64,000 nucleotides of DNA, from assembly GCA_028583405.1 (NCBI GenBank), contig CM053261.1:11526459-11590458 (forward strand). Reading direction: 5' to 3'. Source of the DNA: Pogonophryne albipinna. Its lineage: Eukaryota; Chordata; Actinopteri; Perciformes; Artedidraconidae. The notes beneath the pieces were generated by a model that saw only the letters and a list, made by a program, of their open reading frames with translations, made no database searches and was not told the DNA's origin. Of this stretch, positions 48,456-60,924 are shown one piece after another. Numbering within the stretch: the stretch's first letter is position 1; the number at the start of each line of letters is the position of its first letter. Position numbers and translations under genes: made by a program.

Positions 48456-49400
48456 TTCATTTAATTGTTTATTTGAAGAGGGACAATGCACATTGATGAA
48501 CATTTTCAACAATTAATGCTTCAAAAATGTAAATATGCCGGATTTGAGCTTTTAGCTAATTTCCATTTGTAGTCCCTCACATACAATATTTTAGAACATG
48601 ACATTTATATACATAGCAAAAATAAATACTTGATATGCAGAAAGAGCATGAGCAGCATATACAAGTATTAACCATATGGCAGTACAATGTAGCAGCTACG
48701 ACATATTAAGTGCAAGAGAAGATACAAGAGCTACATAAAGTGCAAAAGGAGATACCCCTGTGTTAAAGTGCATTTAGCGGTGATTGCACGTTTGTTTGTT
48801 TCATTCTTTTAGTTGACTTTTAAAACTGTTCAAAGTGGGACAATCCCGTAACTCAGTTGGGAGGCTATTCCACATTGAGCTGCCAGGGGGGCCAGTCCAT
48901 GTAAACATTTATAAAAAAAACACATAATTTTAAAAGACTTAAAATGGTCAAAACTCAAGAAATTGTCTTTTTCAAGGATGGTACAGTGGTGGTATGAATT
49001 TGGCTTTCTGTCAAACACCTTGATAGCTCTCTTGTACAGCTGTTCTATCGGTTTAAGGTGTGTGGCACAAGCAAACGACCAGTTTGTAAAACAGTATTCA
49101 ATGTGGGATAGAATCATACAGTGGAGGTATGACTTTGCAGCATTGACAGTTAAGAAAGGTCTAATTTGTTTAAGATTTTGCAAGTTGAATTTAATGGTGT
49201 TGGATACTTTCTTAATATGTTTCTTAAAAGTCAAGTTTAAGTCCAGTATGACTCCAAGATACTTGAAGTGGGAGACTAGTTCTATTTCTGCTCCGTTTAC
49301 AAACACATTGGATCCTTCGATTTTGACTGGTCATTTACTGAACATCATGCATACTGACAGAAAAGAATAGGTAGAGACAGTCTGTTAAACTCCAGTCTGT
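48456..49400 (-). mobile_element. 5'-truncated LINE fragment, second family
   Basis: The minus-strand frame 48830-49306 reads FKYLGVILDLNLTFKKHIKK, then LHCMILSHIEYCFTNW and LKPIEQLYKRAIKVFDRKP, the carboxyl third of a CR1/Rex-like LINE polymerase. The 3' part contains TTATTTGAAGAGGGACAATG (plus strand). Related tails occur at 8340-8560 and 57895-57992. It is inactive by truncation. Confidence 0.8.
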
Positions 49401-51190
49401 GTGTTTGTGTTTGAGGTGACGACGTTATCAAACACCTGTGTGTGAGCCCAGAGATCAAAGGTTACCATGGAGATGTGCAGTGAAAGGAGAGCCTTTCCAT
49501 TGATCTGAATGAGAGATAAACCTCTTGCATTTCTAACTATAGTTTAAAAACGGTAGCAGCTATCGGTAAAATGTCAACGTGTGGTGCATGTCAGGACCCT
49601 GGCGAGCGTCTCAGTCTGCTTTTTGTGTACTTTCGGGTCAATAATGTGGCATTTTTTGCAGATTTACTAAAGGTGTGCAGCTGGTGCTCTGATGAAAGAT
49701 CAGGCTGAATTTACAATGAGGAACAAGAGGATTTGAAGGTTCCTCCCATTGAGTTACATGTTAAAAAAAGAGTTTAGAAAGCTGAGCATTTCAAAAAGTA
49801 TAACATATTTTGAAAAGGTTGAAAGTTTCCCATCATGTGCTGAAAAGGCTGAATATGTTGATATTTGAATCGTTTCTGTAGCTGAAGGTATGCTGAAGGG
49901 TTGTGGGGATTTGGGTGATGGGAGACACATCTATGGAATCACAATTTCAATAGCTTACCATTAAATGACGGATATGCCTTTCTGTCTGTGATGTTTTACA
50001 AATCAGATATTAATGTGTAGAAGTAAAACATGAGAAACAGTATAGCAATATCCTGTAAAATTATGTAAAAACATGAATAAAACTACACATCTTCAGATGT
50101 TATACACAAGTGTCCTACACTAAATACAAAGTTATTATTAGTATGCTGTGTGTACCTTGTGTGCACCGCCTAGTGGTTAAAGCACGTCATTGACTTATTT
50201 TTGTTGAATAATGTTATTTGATGAAAAAAATATTAAGAGTACATACTTTCATAGGGGGAAAGTAGAAGGTCTATGATAGAAATATAGAATATAAAAAGTC
50301 AAGAAGATACTATAAGTGATCTCTACAATAAAACAGTTTAGTGCCGGATGTACAAAGATATTAATAGGAGGATGTGCAAAACAGAAAAACAAATTAACCT
50401 TTATCAACACATTAAAGAGTACTTTAGGTTAAGGTCTTCTTTCAAATAAGAAAAAAGCTTTGGGGGTATCTATCTACAGATAAATATTAAGCCTGACAAA
50501 GTACTTAACGTCTAATATATTGCTTTCCTGCAATGTTAACTATGTTGAAGCACTTATTTTAACTGATATTATACATATGAATTATACTCTTATGTATGTA
50601 GATAGAATAAGAAATGTGCAGAATATGACAGTTTAATGGTGGAGGTATACACACATATTGATAGATGTCTTGTAATGCCCTGTTGAGGAACCTGCGACCC
50701 AAGTTATGTATATGATCAATACACCTTAGAAAATCTTGAAATCTTGAAAGGGATGTGCAAAATAGCCATTATACAGTTTTTAATTAACTATTAGTAGAGA
50801 ATAACGAGTAATGAATATACTTTATAGAGATCTGCAGATAAATGTTTAGTCTTCTCAAGCACCAACTATCAAATATCTCTCCTGATTGTTGGCACTTGAC
50901 AATCACCTTCCCTGAATTTTACTCAGGTGTAACTAAAGTCTGCTTTAAGGGTTGTTTATATTTCACATCATTAATCAGAATCTGCAAAGTAACTAAACTA
51001 AATGTAGTGGAGTAAAAATACCAGGTTAACCTCTGAATTGTAGTGGAGTAGAATATATATTAATGCTGCCCATTATGGATACAAGCGATTTTCACCCATT
51101 TAGTAATTACATGTTTTAAATGTGTACACACCAATGTGTTTCCTATCGCCTAAACCTCCAGGGCTGTACACAGTTTAATACTGTCAACTT
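49401..51190. other. Intergenic, AT-rich, old repeats
   Basis: The GCTGAA-type repeat resumes after the LINE. No coding exon is supported. Confidence 0.35.
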
Positions 51191-51222
51191 CTAATTTTTG
51201 GAAAAAACGAAAACGTCTTTTA

Positions 51223-51239
51223 AAACTACAATTCCCAGT
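51223..51239 (+). promoter_or_regulatory. ZNF143/STAF-like motif
   Basis: AAACTACAATTCCCAGT matches the core ACTACAATTCCCAG known for ZNF143 sites in vertebrate promoters. No transcript start or gene is evident nearby, so function is only a possibility. Confidence 0.35.
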
Positions 51240-51859
51240 AGAGACGTGCCATAGAGAACATGTGTAGAAACATTGCGAAACACAATAGCCAGCATGTGTA
51301 GTTCTCGGGGGGGGCATTCAAGTCCAGTTTTGAATAGTCTGCCGTGGTTTCGTTCCATTTCAAAGCGCTCGACGCTCGGCGTAACCTTGGCGCACTGCCA
51401 CTCCAACATCACGGGGTTTGTCAACGGGACTGTAGTCCCAAACAATAGCTGGGGATTATGGGTAATCTCGAAATGTCCCGTCTGTTTCTGGTGACTTTAT
51501 TTACGGCTAAAAAGCATGCTAAAAAGCCCAAGATTATAGAATTACACGAATAAATAAAAACAAGGATAATTGTGTGTTATTGTTGAGTAAATAACAGTGT
51601 GTTATTTAGAAAAGAATAACAAATTAGAAGGAAAAGATTTTCAAAAATACAGATTTCAGTATTTGAGGGTCTGAGCCCCATTTCTTTTCCTCACAGACGA
51701 CAAAAAAGTCCGACATTATACGATTTAAAATAAAAACAAATAAATAAAAAGATAAAACACTGGCATGTAATTTACCTTAGAATAAATAGAATGGTTTTGA
51801 ATAATAGATGATTGTAAAATCTACGTCACTTTACAGCCCCGCCCACTTTTGGGGAAACC

Positions 51860-52390
51860 AACGCTGTCATTTGAACAGCGATCAAGCCTGAAACCACAGA
51901 GCTCTTCTTTTACTGTCCTTTCTTAAGAGGAAGTACAGAAACACGTAACTCTGGATTTGTTTTAATATTTGAGGTGCAATAAACAACACAGAAGCTTTTT
52001 GTCATGTTAAAACTATTATTTTCTGCCTCGCTCATGAGAGTAACAGCTGGAGAAATTACAGCCTCGCCTACTGATTTTAATTTAACCATATATCGAGCCC
52101 GATTGTCGATTTCAAAGGTGTGTTCTAAAATGATATTTATAAATGACTATTATCATTATTATAAGCAAGACAATAAATGGCAAAGATATGTAGAAAATAA
52201 ACGTATTGAAGATACGTTCATAAGAAACGTAACGTGGGAGAAAATATGTTTCTAGAAGATATGTAGAAAATAAACGTATTTGAGATACGTTCATAACGAA
52301 CGTAACGTGGGAGTAAATACGTTTCTAGCTAAACGTAATTCAGAATGCAGTTTAGTTCTGTGGGAACGTAATTTTTAGGAGACAGGGTTG
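51860..52390. repeat. Partial extra copies and inverted arm next to copy 2
   Basis: 51866-51915 repeats, with changes, the CGATCAAGCCTGAAGCCACAG part found at 52568 and 27808. The stretch 52178-52250 (ATAAATGGCAAAGATATGTA, then ATACGTTCATAA and CGTAACGTGGGAG) is the inverse of 52418-52490, forming a roughly 70-bp inverted repeat with about 170 bp between the arms. A further partial copy lies at 52258-52330. Confidence 0.75.
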
Positions 52391-53592
52391 GGCAGGCTGG
52401 TGACGTTTTTTTCTACAATTTTCTCCCACGTTACGTTTGTTATGAACGTATTAAATGCGTTTATTTTCTACATATCTTTGCCATTTATTTAACCCTAACC
52501 ATAACCATAACCCAATAAGCTGCTGTGTCGTTTATTGCACCGCAAACATTAAAACTGTCATTGGAACGGCGATCAAGCCTGAAGCCACAGAGCTCTTTGT
52601 TTTAATGTTTGAGGTGCAATATCAGCGTATCATATGCACGCAAAATCGGACTTCTGCGTATCTATTGCACGCCTTTGCAAAGTCGTGTCATTTGTACGCA
52701 GAATGTACGACCGGGTTGTGTAACCCCTCTCGAGGGCAGCTCATTTGCTGCAGCCCAGTCAAATCACCGCCCGATGTTAACACCAGAGCTGTAATGCATG
52801 GACTGGGAAACCTAATCTAAGGTTTTAATTTCCCTCTGTCTAGCAAACTGGAAAATCGTTCTTCCATAATTGACCCCAGGAAGGTTGCTGCTGGACAATT
52901 AGTTTAGGACTTCAATACAAAACAATTGGATTACAATGTTACAACCATGATTAACTGTGCTGTTATGTATATTTACCAAAAACAAATAATACAAGTCCAT
53001 AAGCAACAAGTAATGAAATCTATGACAAACAGATCAATTAAAGGTTCCCGTATCCTGGTAGACACTGTAGGGGGAAGATAAGATGACAATAATATTAAGT
53101 GCTGCATACCATTTTCTTATCAGAGATGTTATGAAAGTGGGAGATTATGGCACACTATGTAGCACACTTAACTTTCTCATCATATTTCTTCCGATTTCTT
53201 GTATCTTTCATATGAAACAACTAATTCTAGAATTTCAAACATGCAGAACAAATGACCATAACTACATTTCTAAAAGGGGAAAATTAATAATCTTTTTTCT
53301 CAAATCAATGATAAACCTGTGAGTTGGATATAGAAAAGTCAGAATCAATATGTTTTTTATTTTAAAGAAAATTCAGATCGAACATAGTAAAAAACTGTAA
53401 ATTATAGTGTCCGTCCAAAAATTATTTTTTCGATTAACTGACTCGTGAATACCATTATCTGCAGATTACTGCCACTTGTAGATCAGGTAGTGTGAAACCA
53501 TTGTCAACAATCTATATAATGTCTTGCTCATGCGAGAACAAAGTAAACAGAGGCCCATTCATAAAAACGTTGCCCCAAAGCACTACTAGTGG

Positions 53593-54978
53593 CAAAAAAA
53601 TATTTTTGGTGGGGCTGTTGATATAGTGAGTATATATATATTTTTTGGGAGAAATGACCCCTTAAATTAGGACTTCTGGTGATGTAATGGCGCGTTTCCA
53701 GTGCAGCGCGGAGCTCGCTTTAATGCTGCGTTCAGACCGGACGCGATGCGAATATTCGCTTCGCTCTAAACGCTCCTATCGCATCGCTCTAGTCGCTCGA
53801 GTTTCCCCGCGGCTGCCAGCTGTGTTTACTCGCATCATTCAAACAAGACGCGCTGGCTCGGGAGCTACAACTACAACAAAATGAACTTATTTTACCGTGA
53901 TTAAATTGTAATACACGTTTCTAAATGATGCCGACGTAACAACATACTGATACCGGTTAGTAAAAACCATGAATTAATGATTTGACAAGTCTGCAGACTG
54001 ACGGCAGGCGAAAAACCTTTTAGAATGCTTGTTTTCTGAATGGAGATTGGCTAAGCTAACGTTATATATGCTCCGACCGTCCACACTCACAACAACGGCC
54101 TATACAGACATAAATAAACCAGCGACTGTATTCTCCATGACACAGACAGTCTGTGGTTTGTACTTGTTTAATTTTTGTCTAGTTTCTGAACAGATCGTAT
54201 CTGTCCCCGGCTGTTTGAAGAGCAAGCATGGGAAACAAAAGATAGCATTTACCTGTTTGCATCCAGCTAGCCATGCCTTTCTGGTGTACCAGCTACGTGA
54301 GAAGCCTCGTTGATACGTTTTGTCTTTTTCACGAGCTTGCTGTGATATATACAAATCGGGTTGGTCCGGTCCAAGGTCTTTAAGTATCAATTTATCTCCC
54401 AAACTTCTCCTTTCGAAAGGATTGGAGATTAGCTCTTGCACGGAATTGGGTGCGGACCGAGGTCCGGCGACTCTACCTGCACACGAAGCCATTCTCATCC
54501 AAATACTGCGTCACCTTGGTCACTCACGAGTCTAAAAAACAACTCACGTCAACGCACGTAAGCAGCGTGGGCGCCAACGTGAGCGCCCTCGTGACCAAAA
54601 TATTTGACGGCGCTGATTGGCTGAAATTATGTTTCGGCGGCACAGTTTACTATTGAGACTTTTGCAACGTGCTGGTTGCTGCTGTTTGGCTCGGGGGCTC
54701 CGCCCGGTAATGATAAACTCATGCCACGGGCAAGGCCAGGCAGGAAACATGTGACTTATCAGTAACTTTAGACATCGTAACACAATTTGAAACGAGATTT
54801 TATTGTAGATTATACATTTTACTGATACCAATTGTATGATATTTACCTTGTTCATTAAAAATAAAAATATAAAATATATATTTTTTTTTAATATATATTT
54901 TTTTATTTAATATTTTTTTTTATATATTTGTTTGTATGTGGGAAGAGGTGGGGCGGCGCCCCTATGGGCCGGCCGCCA
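53593..54978 (-). mobile_element. hAT element remnant in copy 2
   Basis: The right end, read inward, is CAGTGGCGGCCGGCCCATAG, a hAT-like terminus. The left end is less clear: AGTGGCAAAAAAATATTTTT, followed by GGTGGGGCTG. No 8-bp duplication is recovered, probably because flanking sequence was deleted. The minus strand carries a zf-TTF exon of a hAT transposase. Confidence 0.6.
54100..54498 (-). pseudogene. hAT transposase amino-terminal exon (zf-TTF)
   Basis: The frame contains PNSVQELISNPFERRSLGDK, DLGPDQPDLYISQQAREKDK, GFSRSWYTRKAWLAGCKQVN and AIFCFPCLLF. This is the TTF-type zinc finger, W..W then CFPC, that opens many vertebrate hAT transposases. No catalytic or dimerisation region is found nearby, so the gene is a fragment. 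Confidence 0.75.
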
Positions 54979-55537
54979 CTGGCCGTTTCTCAATCTCGAG
55001 GATATTGGCTTCCAAGCCAATATTTAAAAAATGCTACGTCATCGAGTGCCGCCGAAGACTACTGTTCCAATGTCCAGCATACTTGGAATTCCACCGAGGC
55101 TGCGTCCTTGGTTTGGGGGAAATTTCGAGGCTGCACATGGGTAGACTTCGCGTCCTTAAAATCCCTACAATGCTTTGCGCACGAACCAATTTCAAAAACC
55201 CTTGAGGAGAATGGCTGAACCGACGCAGCACACATTGAAATGTAAGTATGTAGTGGCGTAGAACATGTGTTGGTAAATATGTTACTTTGTTACATTTGAT
55301 ATCACCAAAAATGTGTTCTGTGAAAGTAAAGCAAGTTCATAATTATATAGACATCGTGAGGATGTCGGTACAGTTTATGTTGAAATCGTTAGAGAGAGTG
55401 GCACACTTGTTAGCCTGTTCCATTCTTCTTCGTTTTCCGAAGCCGTGGCTTGGAAGTATACTTGCTTCGTTTCTGATGGAAGTGACTTGGAAGTACGCGA
55501 CTACCAAGCCAGCATCCTCGAGATTGAGAAACGGCCA
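54979..55537. mobile_element. MITE with GGCCGTTTCTCAATC ends, copy 2
   Basis: Nearly identical to 30427-30990, with the same inverted ends. The right flank AGG is kept; the left flank is the abutting hAT end rather than AGG, so left flanking DNA was replaced. Confidence 0.75.
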
Positions 55538-56094
55538 GGCTGTAAATGACAGTTTAAGCATGTGTATTGTTCTTGGATCACGGAGGGTGCACATCAGTTT
55601 TACATTTCAGGTTGTGTAAGCTCTAAGGTCCAATCAGAGCCTATCAGAGCCAAGCTGAGTTATCTGAACCCCTGAAAAAGAATCCTCCCTGCAGATGTGT
55701 ATGAGTTAGTAGTAGTAATCATACTGTTTCAATCACATTAGTATGCATAAAAAGTGACAGGTGACACGCCCCCAATTATGCAAATGAGCTAAGTCCCGCC
55801 TCCCATTGTTCGAGATCCTTTGATGTGAGATAACAGGTAGGTGTGAAAAAGCCCCCTGTGTAGTGCCTTTGTTGTCTAATTCTTTGATGTATTGATTAAG
55901 GCAGTCTCTTTGAAGTTATGTTGTCTGGCCCCCTGTCCCCTCACACCCCTTTGTTGTCTATTTCTCTGATGTGTTGATTAAGGCAGTCTCTTTGAAGTTA
56001 TGTTGTCTGTCCCCTCACACCCCTTGTAGTCTAAGCCTTTGATGTGAGTTGTTATAACAGGTAGGTGTGAAAAGCCCCCCTGTGGAGAGAATTA

Positions 56095-57835
56095 CACATA
56101 AATCAGTCAAATGTTCAAAATAGCCTTCACTGAAATAGCCTCAAAATGACAAACTGTCATTAAGAGTCAGATGCTTGACGAAATCTCCTGACACAGAGTA
56201 CATTCATGGTAGTGGCCAGCTTTTTAAACACAAAAGTGTATCTTTCGGTAACTTTCTGAGAGAATTTAAGCATAAATCTGTCAAATGTTCAAAACAGCCT
56301 TCACTGAAATAGCGTCAAAATCACAAAATGGCTGAAACTATACAGTGAATTGGAGAAATTACAACACAGAGTTTTCTACTACGACACAGATAGTATAATC
56401 TATGTGACAAGACAGGGGCAGTCTCCAGTACTTTCATGGTAGTGGTCAGCTTTTTAAATACAAAAGTTTATCTTTTGGTAACTTTCTGAGAGAATTAAGC
56501 ATAAATCTGTCAAATGTTCAAAACAGCCTTCACTGAAATAGCCTCAAAGTCACAAACTGCCATTAAGAGTCAGATTCTTAACGAAATCTACTGACACAAA
56601 GTACTTCATTATCTACTTTTCAGCTTTTAAAAAAGAAAAGTGTGTCTTTCGGTAACTTTTTTGAGAGAATTAAGCATAAATCTGTCAAATGTTCAAAACA
56701 GCCTTCACTGAAGTAGCCTAAAAATGACAAACTGCCATTAAGAGTCAGAATCCTAATGAAATCTACTGACACAGAGTACTTCATTATCTACTTTTCAGCT
56801 TTTTATACACAAAAGTGTATCTTTCAGTAACTTTTCTCAGAGAATTTAAGCATAAATCTGTCAAATGTTCAAAACAGCCTTGTTTCACTGAAATAACCTC
56901 AAAATCACAAACTGTCATTAAGAGTCAGATGCTTGACGAAATCTAATAAAACAGAGTACTTCGTTATTTACTTTTCAGCTTTGATACACAAAAGTGTATC
57001 TCTCAGTAACTTTCTCAGAGAATTTAAGCATAAATCTGTCAAATGTTCAAAACAGCCTTGTTTCACTGAAATAACCTCAAAATCACAAACTGTCATTAAG
57101 AGTCAGATGCTTGACGAAATCTAATAAAACAGAGTACTTCATTATCTACTTTTCAGCTTTTATACACAAAAGTGTATCTCTCAGTAACTTTCCCAGAGAA
57201 TTTAAGCATAAATCTGTGAAATGTTCAAAACAGCCTTGTTTCACTGAAATAGCGTCAAAGTCAAAAAACTGTCATTAAGAGTCAGATTCTTAACGAAATC
57301 TACTGGCACAAAGCACTTCATTATCTACTTTTCAACTTTTTATACACAAAAGTGTATCTTTCAGTAACTTTCTCAGAGAATTTAAGCATAAATCTGTCAA
57401 ATGTTCAAAACAGCCTTGTTTCACTGAAATAGCGTCAAAATCACAAACTGGCTGAAACTGTACAGTGAATTGGAGAAATTACAGCACAGAGTTTTCTACT
57501 ACGACACAGATAGTATAATCTATGTGACAAGACAGGGGCAGTATCCAGTACTTTCATGGTAGTGGACAGCTTTTAAAAAGAAAAGTGTATCTTTCGGTAA
57601 CCTTTTGAGAGAATTAAGCATAAATCTGTCAAATGTTCAAAACAGCCTTGTTCCACTGAAATAGCCTCAAAATGACCAAATGCCATTAAGAGTCAGATGC
57701 TCGACGAAATCTCATGGTAGTGGTCTGCTTTTAAACATAAAAGTGTATCTTTTCAGTATCTTTTTGAGAGAATTAAGCATAAATCTGTCAAATGTTCAAA
57801 ATTGCCTCGTTTCACTGAAATGGATAAATGTATCC
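56095..57835. repeat. Satellite-like tandem array, about 10 units
   Basis: The anchor TCTGTCAAATGTTCAAAA recurs about ten times. Most spacings are 174-179 bp; two units are about 229 bp, carrying an extra block with GTTTTCTACTACGACACAG and TATGTGACAAGACAGGGGCA. Other shared parts are CATTAAGAGTCAGAT and ACAAAAGTGTATCT. Short open frames in it are artefacts. Confidence 0.9.
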
Positions 57836-57894
57836 GTAAATAGTGTCTCTTAAGGCGGATATAGTCCCCTGATAACTCCCGTTACATTCCTCCA

Positions 57895-57992
57895 GAGTCA
57901 TAAATCTGGCACTGTTACGCTTGACATATTTAAATGTCTTAAGTGTTCATTACAGTGCATGTCCCTGTCAAATAAACGATTAAATAAAATAA
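57895..57992 (+). mobile_element. LINE 3' tail fragment, opposite orientation
   Basis: Contains ATCTGGCACTGTTACGCTTG and TGCATGTCCCTGTCAAATAA, the inverse of sequences in the 8340-8560 copy. It separates the two tandem arrays. Confidence 0.65.
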
Positions 57993-57999
57993 CCAATTG

Positions 58000-58690
58000 T
58001 GCGCCGTGAGAGGGGAGCGAAGACACTCCTCACTAGCGCTGTAGCAAGTTAGCTTTGAGCGAGAGCACTCAGCTAACTGGGGATAAAACAGGAACGAATT
58101 GTGAGCTGTGAGAGGGGAGCGGAGATACTCTCATCACTAGCGCTGTAGCAAGTTAGCTTTGAGCGAGAGCACTCAGCTAACTGGGGATAAAACAGGAACG
58201 AATTGTGAGCTGTGAGAGGGGAGCGGAGACACTCTCATCACTAGCGCTGTAGCAAGTTAGCTTTGAGCGAGAGCACTCTGCTAACTGGGGATAGAACAGG
58301 AACTAATTGTGAGCTGTGAGAGGGGAGCGAAGACACTCTCCTCACTAGCGCCATAACAGTTAGCTTGAGCGAGAACACTCAGCTAACTGGACGATAGAAC
58401 AGGTAAGGAAACAAATGTATGCGGTGAGAGGGGGGCGGAGACGCTCCCTTCACTAGCAACGTAACAGTTAGCTTGAACGAAAACACTCAGCTAACTGGAT
58501 AATAGAACAGGCAATGAGCCAAATGTATATAGTGAGAGGGGGGCGGAGACGCTCCCTTCACTAGCGCCGTAACAGTTAGCTTGAACGAAAACACTCAGCT
58601 AACTGGACGATAGAACAGGCAAGGAACCAAATGTATGTAGTGAGAGGGGGGCGGAGACGCTCCCTTCACTAGCCCAGTAACAAATTAGCG
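58000..58690. repeat. Tandem array of about 103-bp units, 6-7 copies
   Basis: Units carry GTGAGAGGGGAGCGGAGAC, CACTAGCGC, AAGTTAGCTT and CACTCAGCTAACTGG. The first units are nearly identical; later ones diverge (GGGGGGCGGAGACGCTCCC). Confidence 0.9.
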
Positions 58691-59200
58691 AGAGCCCCCG
58701 GCTAACTTGTACACAGTTATCTCATTAGCTTGAGAATAGATAGCACAATCAGCGATAAATGGTAGCGATCTCACCGGCTGACGTGCAGGACCGTCCGCTC
58801 TTTACCGGTCCGGAGCTCCTAGGGTCCGAGCGGTGAACACCGCAGTCCCCTCCCTTGGGAGGGCGGACAGCTAGCTCGTCGCAGCCTTTGGAGGGCGATC
58901 GTTTTCCTAGCCCGCAGCTCCGATCGAGACGATCACAAGGCTACAGGTAGCGATGAGCTAGAATTTTAATTTTCAATAAGCTAGCTTGGCTTCTACTCAA
59001 AAAGTAGTAACCTGCGCAACGAGAAGATGAAAAAGGACTGAACTCGTTGACAACACCGGAACTTATGCCTTCCGGGGTCATACGAGGTCACACGTGACTT
59101 TTTTGATATAAATATTCGACCTACGCATGCGCGAGACGGAAGATATCCAGTGCTAAAGCACCGCCTCTGGCGGTCAGTAAGGATGAAATAGAACTGTAAT
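58691..59200. other. GC-rich, regulatory-looking block after the array
   Basis: GC-rich sequence with paired motifs (CCTTTGGAGGGCGATCG; TTGGGAGGGCGGACAG). It is followed by a TATA-like GATATAAATATTC near 59,104 and an NRF1-like GCATGCGCGAG near 59,125. The mix of upstream tandem repeats, GC-rich block and TATA could be a promoter or LTR-like unit, but no gene or LTR partner is identified. Confidence 0.3.
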
Positions 59201-60177
59201 TGTGAATAAAGAGTTCAGTTCAGTAATTATAAATACCCAGAAACATTTTGTTTACCAATATTGAAAATAATGCATAGTGCTTTATAAGGCAAAGTAAAGA
59301 TGGAACAACAGGAAGTGTACAAAATAGAACCTGTTACTTTGAGTGTCACATTGGAAAATTACATTTATAAGTCAAAAAACAATGTGAGACCTGTGGGGGA
59401 AACTTCTGAAGCAATTGGAAACAGGACTTAGAGAGACACGAGGAGAGCTGGAGCTTTGATGGCAAACACTGACGGTTTATTTGGAGTTACAGCCGGAGAA
59501 TTGACAAGACAGGTGGTGTGTCACGAGATGACACAGCGGTTGCCAAACCAATTCTGAAGAACTCTTCTGCAGCACAAGGTTTTAACTAGTTCGGAGTGTA
59601 ATAATCAACATTCTTTATCAGTGAGACTAAACAATTATGGACCCTGAATCTAACTAGAGCTCTCGTCCATCGAAAAGAATGTGCGCCAGGGAACCTACGT
59701 CCCTGAACAGTAAACTACCTCATGGCGGCTTGTGCTCTGTCATAGACTGGCAACAACAATGCGCCCAAGCTGCTCCTCCTTAAGAGAGATAGCAGCAATA
59801 CCCACACTGTTAAAAAAATTACAGGGGATTTTACAGTAAATTGCTGGCAGCAAAGTTGCCAACAAGTTACGGTATTTTTACTTTACAGTAGTGATCCTGT
59901 ATTTAGTTTACAGTAATAAAATCAGTACTGTATTTTTACTTTACAGTAGCGATCCTGTATTTAGTTTACAGTAATAAAATCAGTGCTGTATTTTTATTTT
60001 CCTGTATATTACTGTAATTTTCTAGGTTGCTGCAATCTCAAAAACAATATTTTACTGTGATTATACAATACTTGTATTGTGAAAAAAAAATACATTACTG
60101 TAGTTTATACAGTATAACTTTACAGTAGTGTATGCATTAAAACAGTATCTTACTGCAGTTTTATCTTTACCCACTTT
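59201..60177. repeat. Dispersed repeat with TTTACAGTA tandem motif
   Basis: From about 59,815 to 60,160 the motif TTTACAGTA or ACTGTA recurs, including two nearly identical units of about 60 bp containing GATCCTGTATTTAGTTTACA. The rest (59,201-59,815) shows no supported gene. Confidence 0.55.
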
Positions 60178-60300
60178 TACATTACATTACATTTAGCTGA
60201 CGTTTTTATCCAAAGCGACTTACAATAAGTGCATTCGACCAAGAAGATACAAACTTGAAAACTTTTAGATCCTTGTCTCGTGCTACTGTACCTGAAACGA
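60178..60300 (-). mobile_element. L2-like LINE tail fragment
   Basis: TTTAGCTGACGTTTTTATCC followed by AAAGCGACTTACAATAAG is the inverse of the tail of the LINE at 32.9-33.5 kb. Confidence 0.7.
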
Positions 60301-60598
60301 TAAACAAAAACCAGGATACAATTTAAATAAAATATGTTTATTGATTTGATTTCAATGTTAAATTCAATATAAAAAAAACAGATTACAATACAACAATTCA
60401 TAAAAGATATATATACAACAGTTCATAACAGATTCAATTGGACAGTTCATAACAGATTCCAATACAACAGACCAATTCAAATACAAAATCACAACAGTAC
60501 ATCTTCTGTAATTATATGAAAGTAAAAGAAACAAAACTGATCCTGGAGGCGATATTTTAGTTAGAACATTTAACATTAAACGAGGTGCTTTCGAAAAG

Positions 60599-60601
<3 letters not shown>

Positions 60602-60687
<86 letters not shown>
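60602..60687. repeat. CT microsatellite
   Basis: About 43 CT units without visible interruption. Confidence 0.95.
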
Positions 60688-60689
<2 letters not shown>

Positions 60690-60924
60690 ATTCTGGATTT
60701 CAATTTTTTGTCTTCCATTCAAACTCCGTCAGATCCAGGAATCTGTAGATACATTTGAATTATATTTAGTTAACCCATCCAGTGATTTCAGCATTCTGTA
60801 CTTTTATGCAGATGGCCAGGTGAGAAATGAATAAGAAAAGCCAAACGACCACTTAAAGAGCAACTTGCAGGTTACCCAGATAGCAAAATATGAGTGAATC
60901 AATGTTGAAATATGGTTAGGCAGA

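Larger units (their letters stand above)
52391..55707. repeat. Composite dispersed repeat, copy 2
   Basis: Matches copy 1 (27627-31159) from GGCAGGCTGG to about 53,592 and again from 54,979 to GTATGAGTT at 55,707. Between these lies about 1.39 kb of unrelated sequence with a hAT transposase exon. Copy 1 has about 230 bp of other sequence there instead. Copy 2 lacks the 1.36-kb hAT insertion of copy 1. Confidence 0.85.

Noticed and set aside
51273..51494. 73-aa frame overlapping the ZNF143-like region
   Set aside because: No family features; an opposite-strand frame of similar length overlaps it.
56095..58690. CRISPR-like array
   Set aside because: Units are adjacent tandem copies, with no repeat-spacer alternation, in a vertebrate genome.
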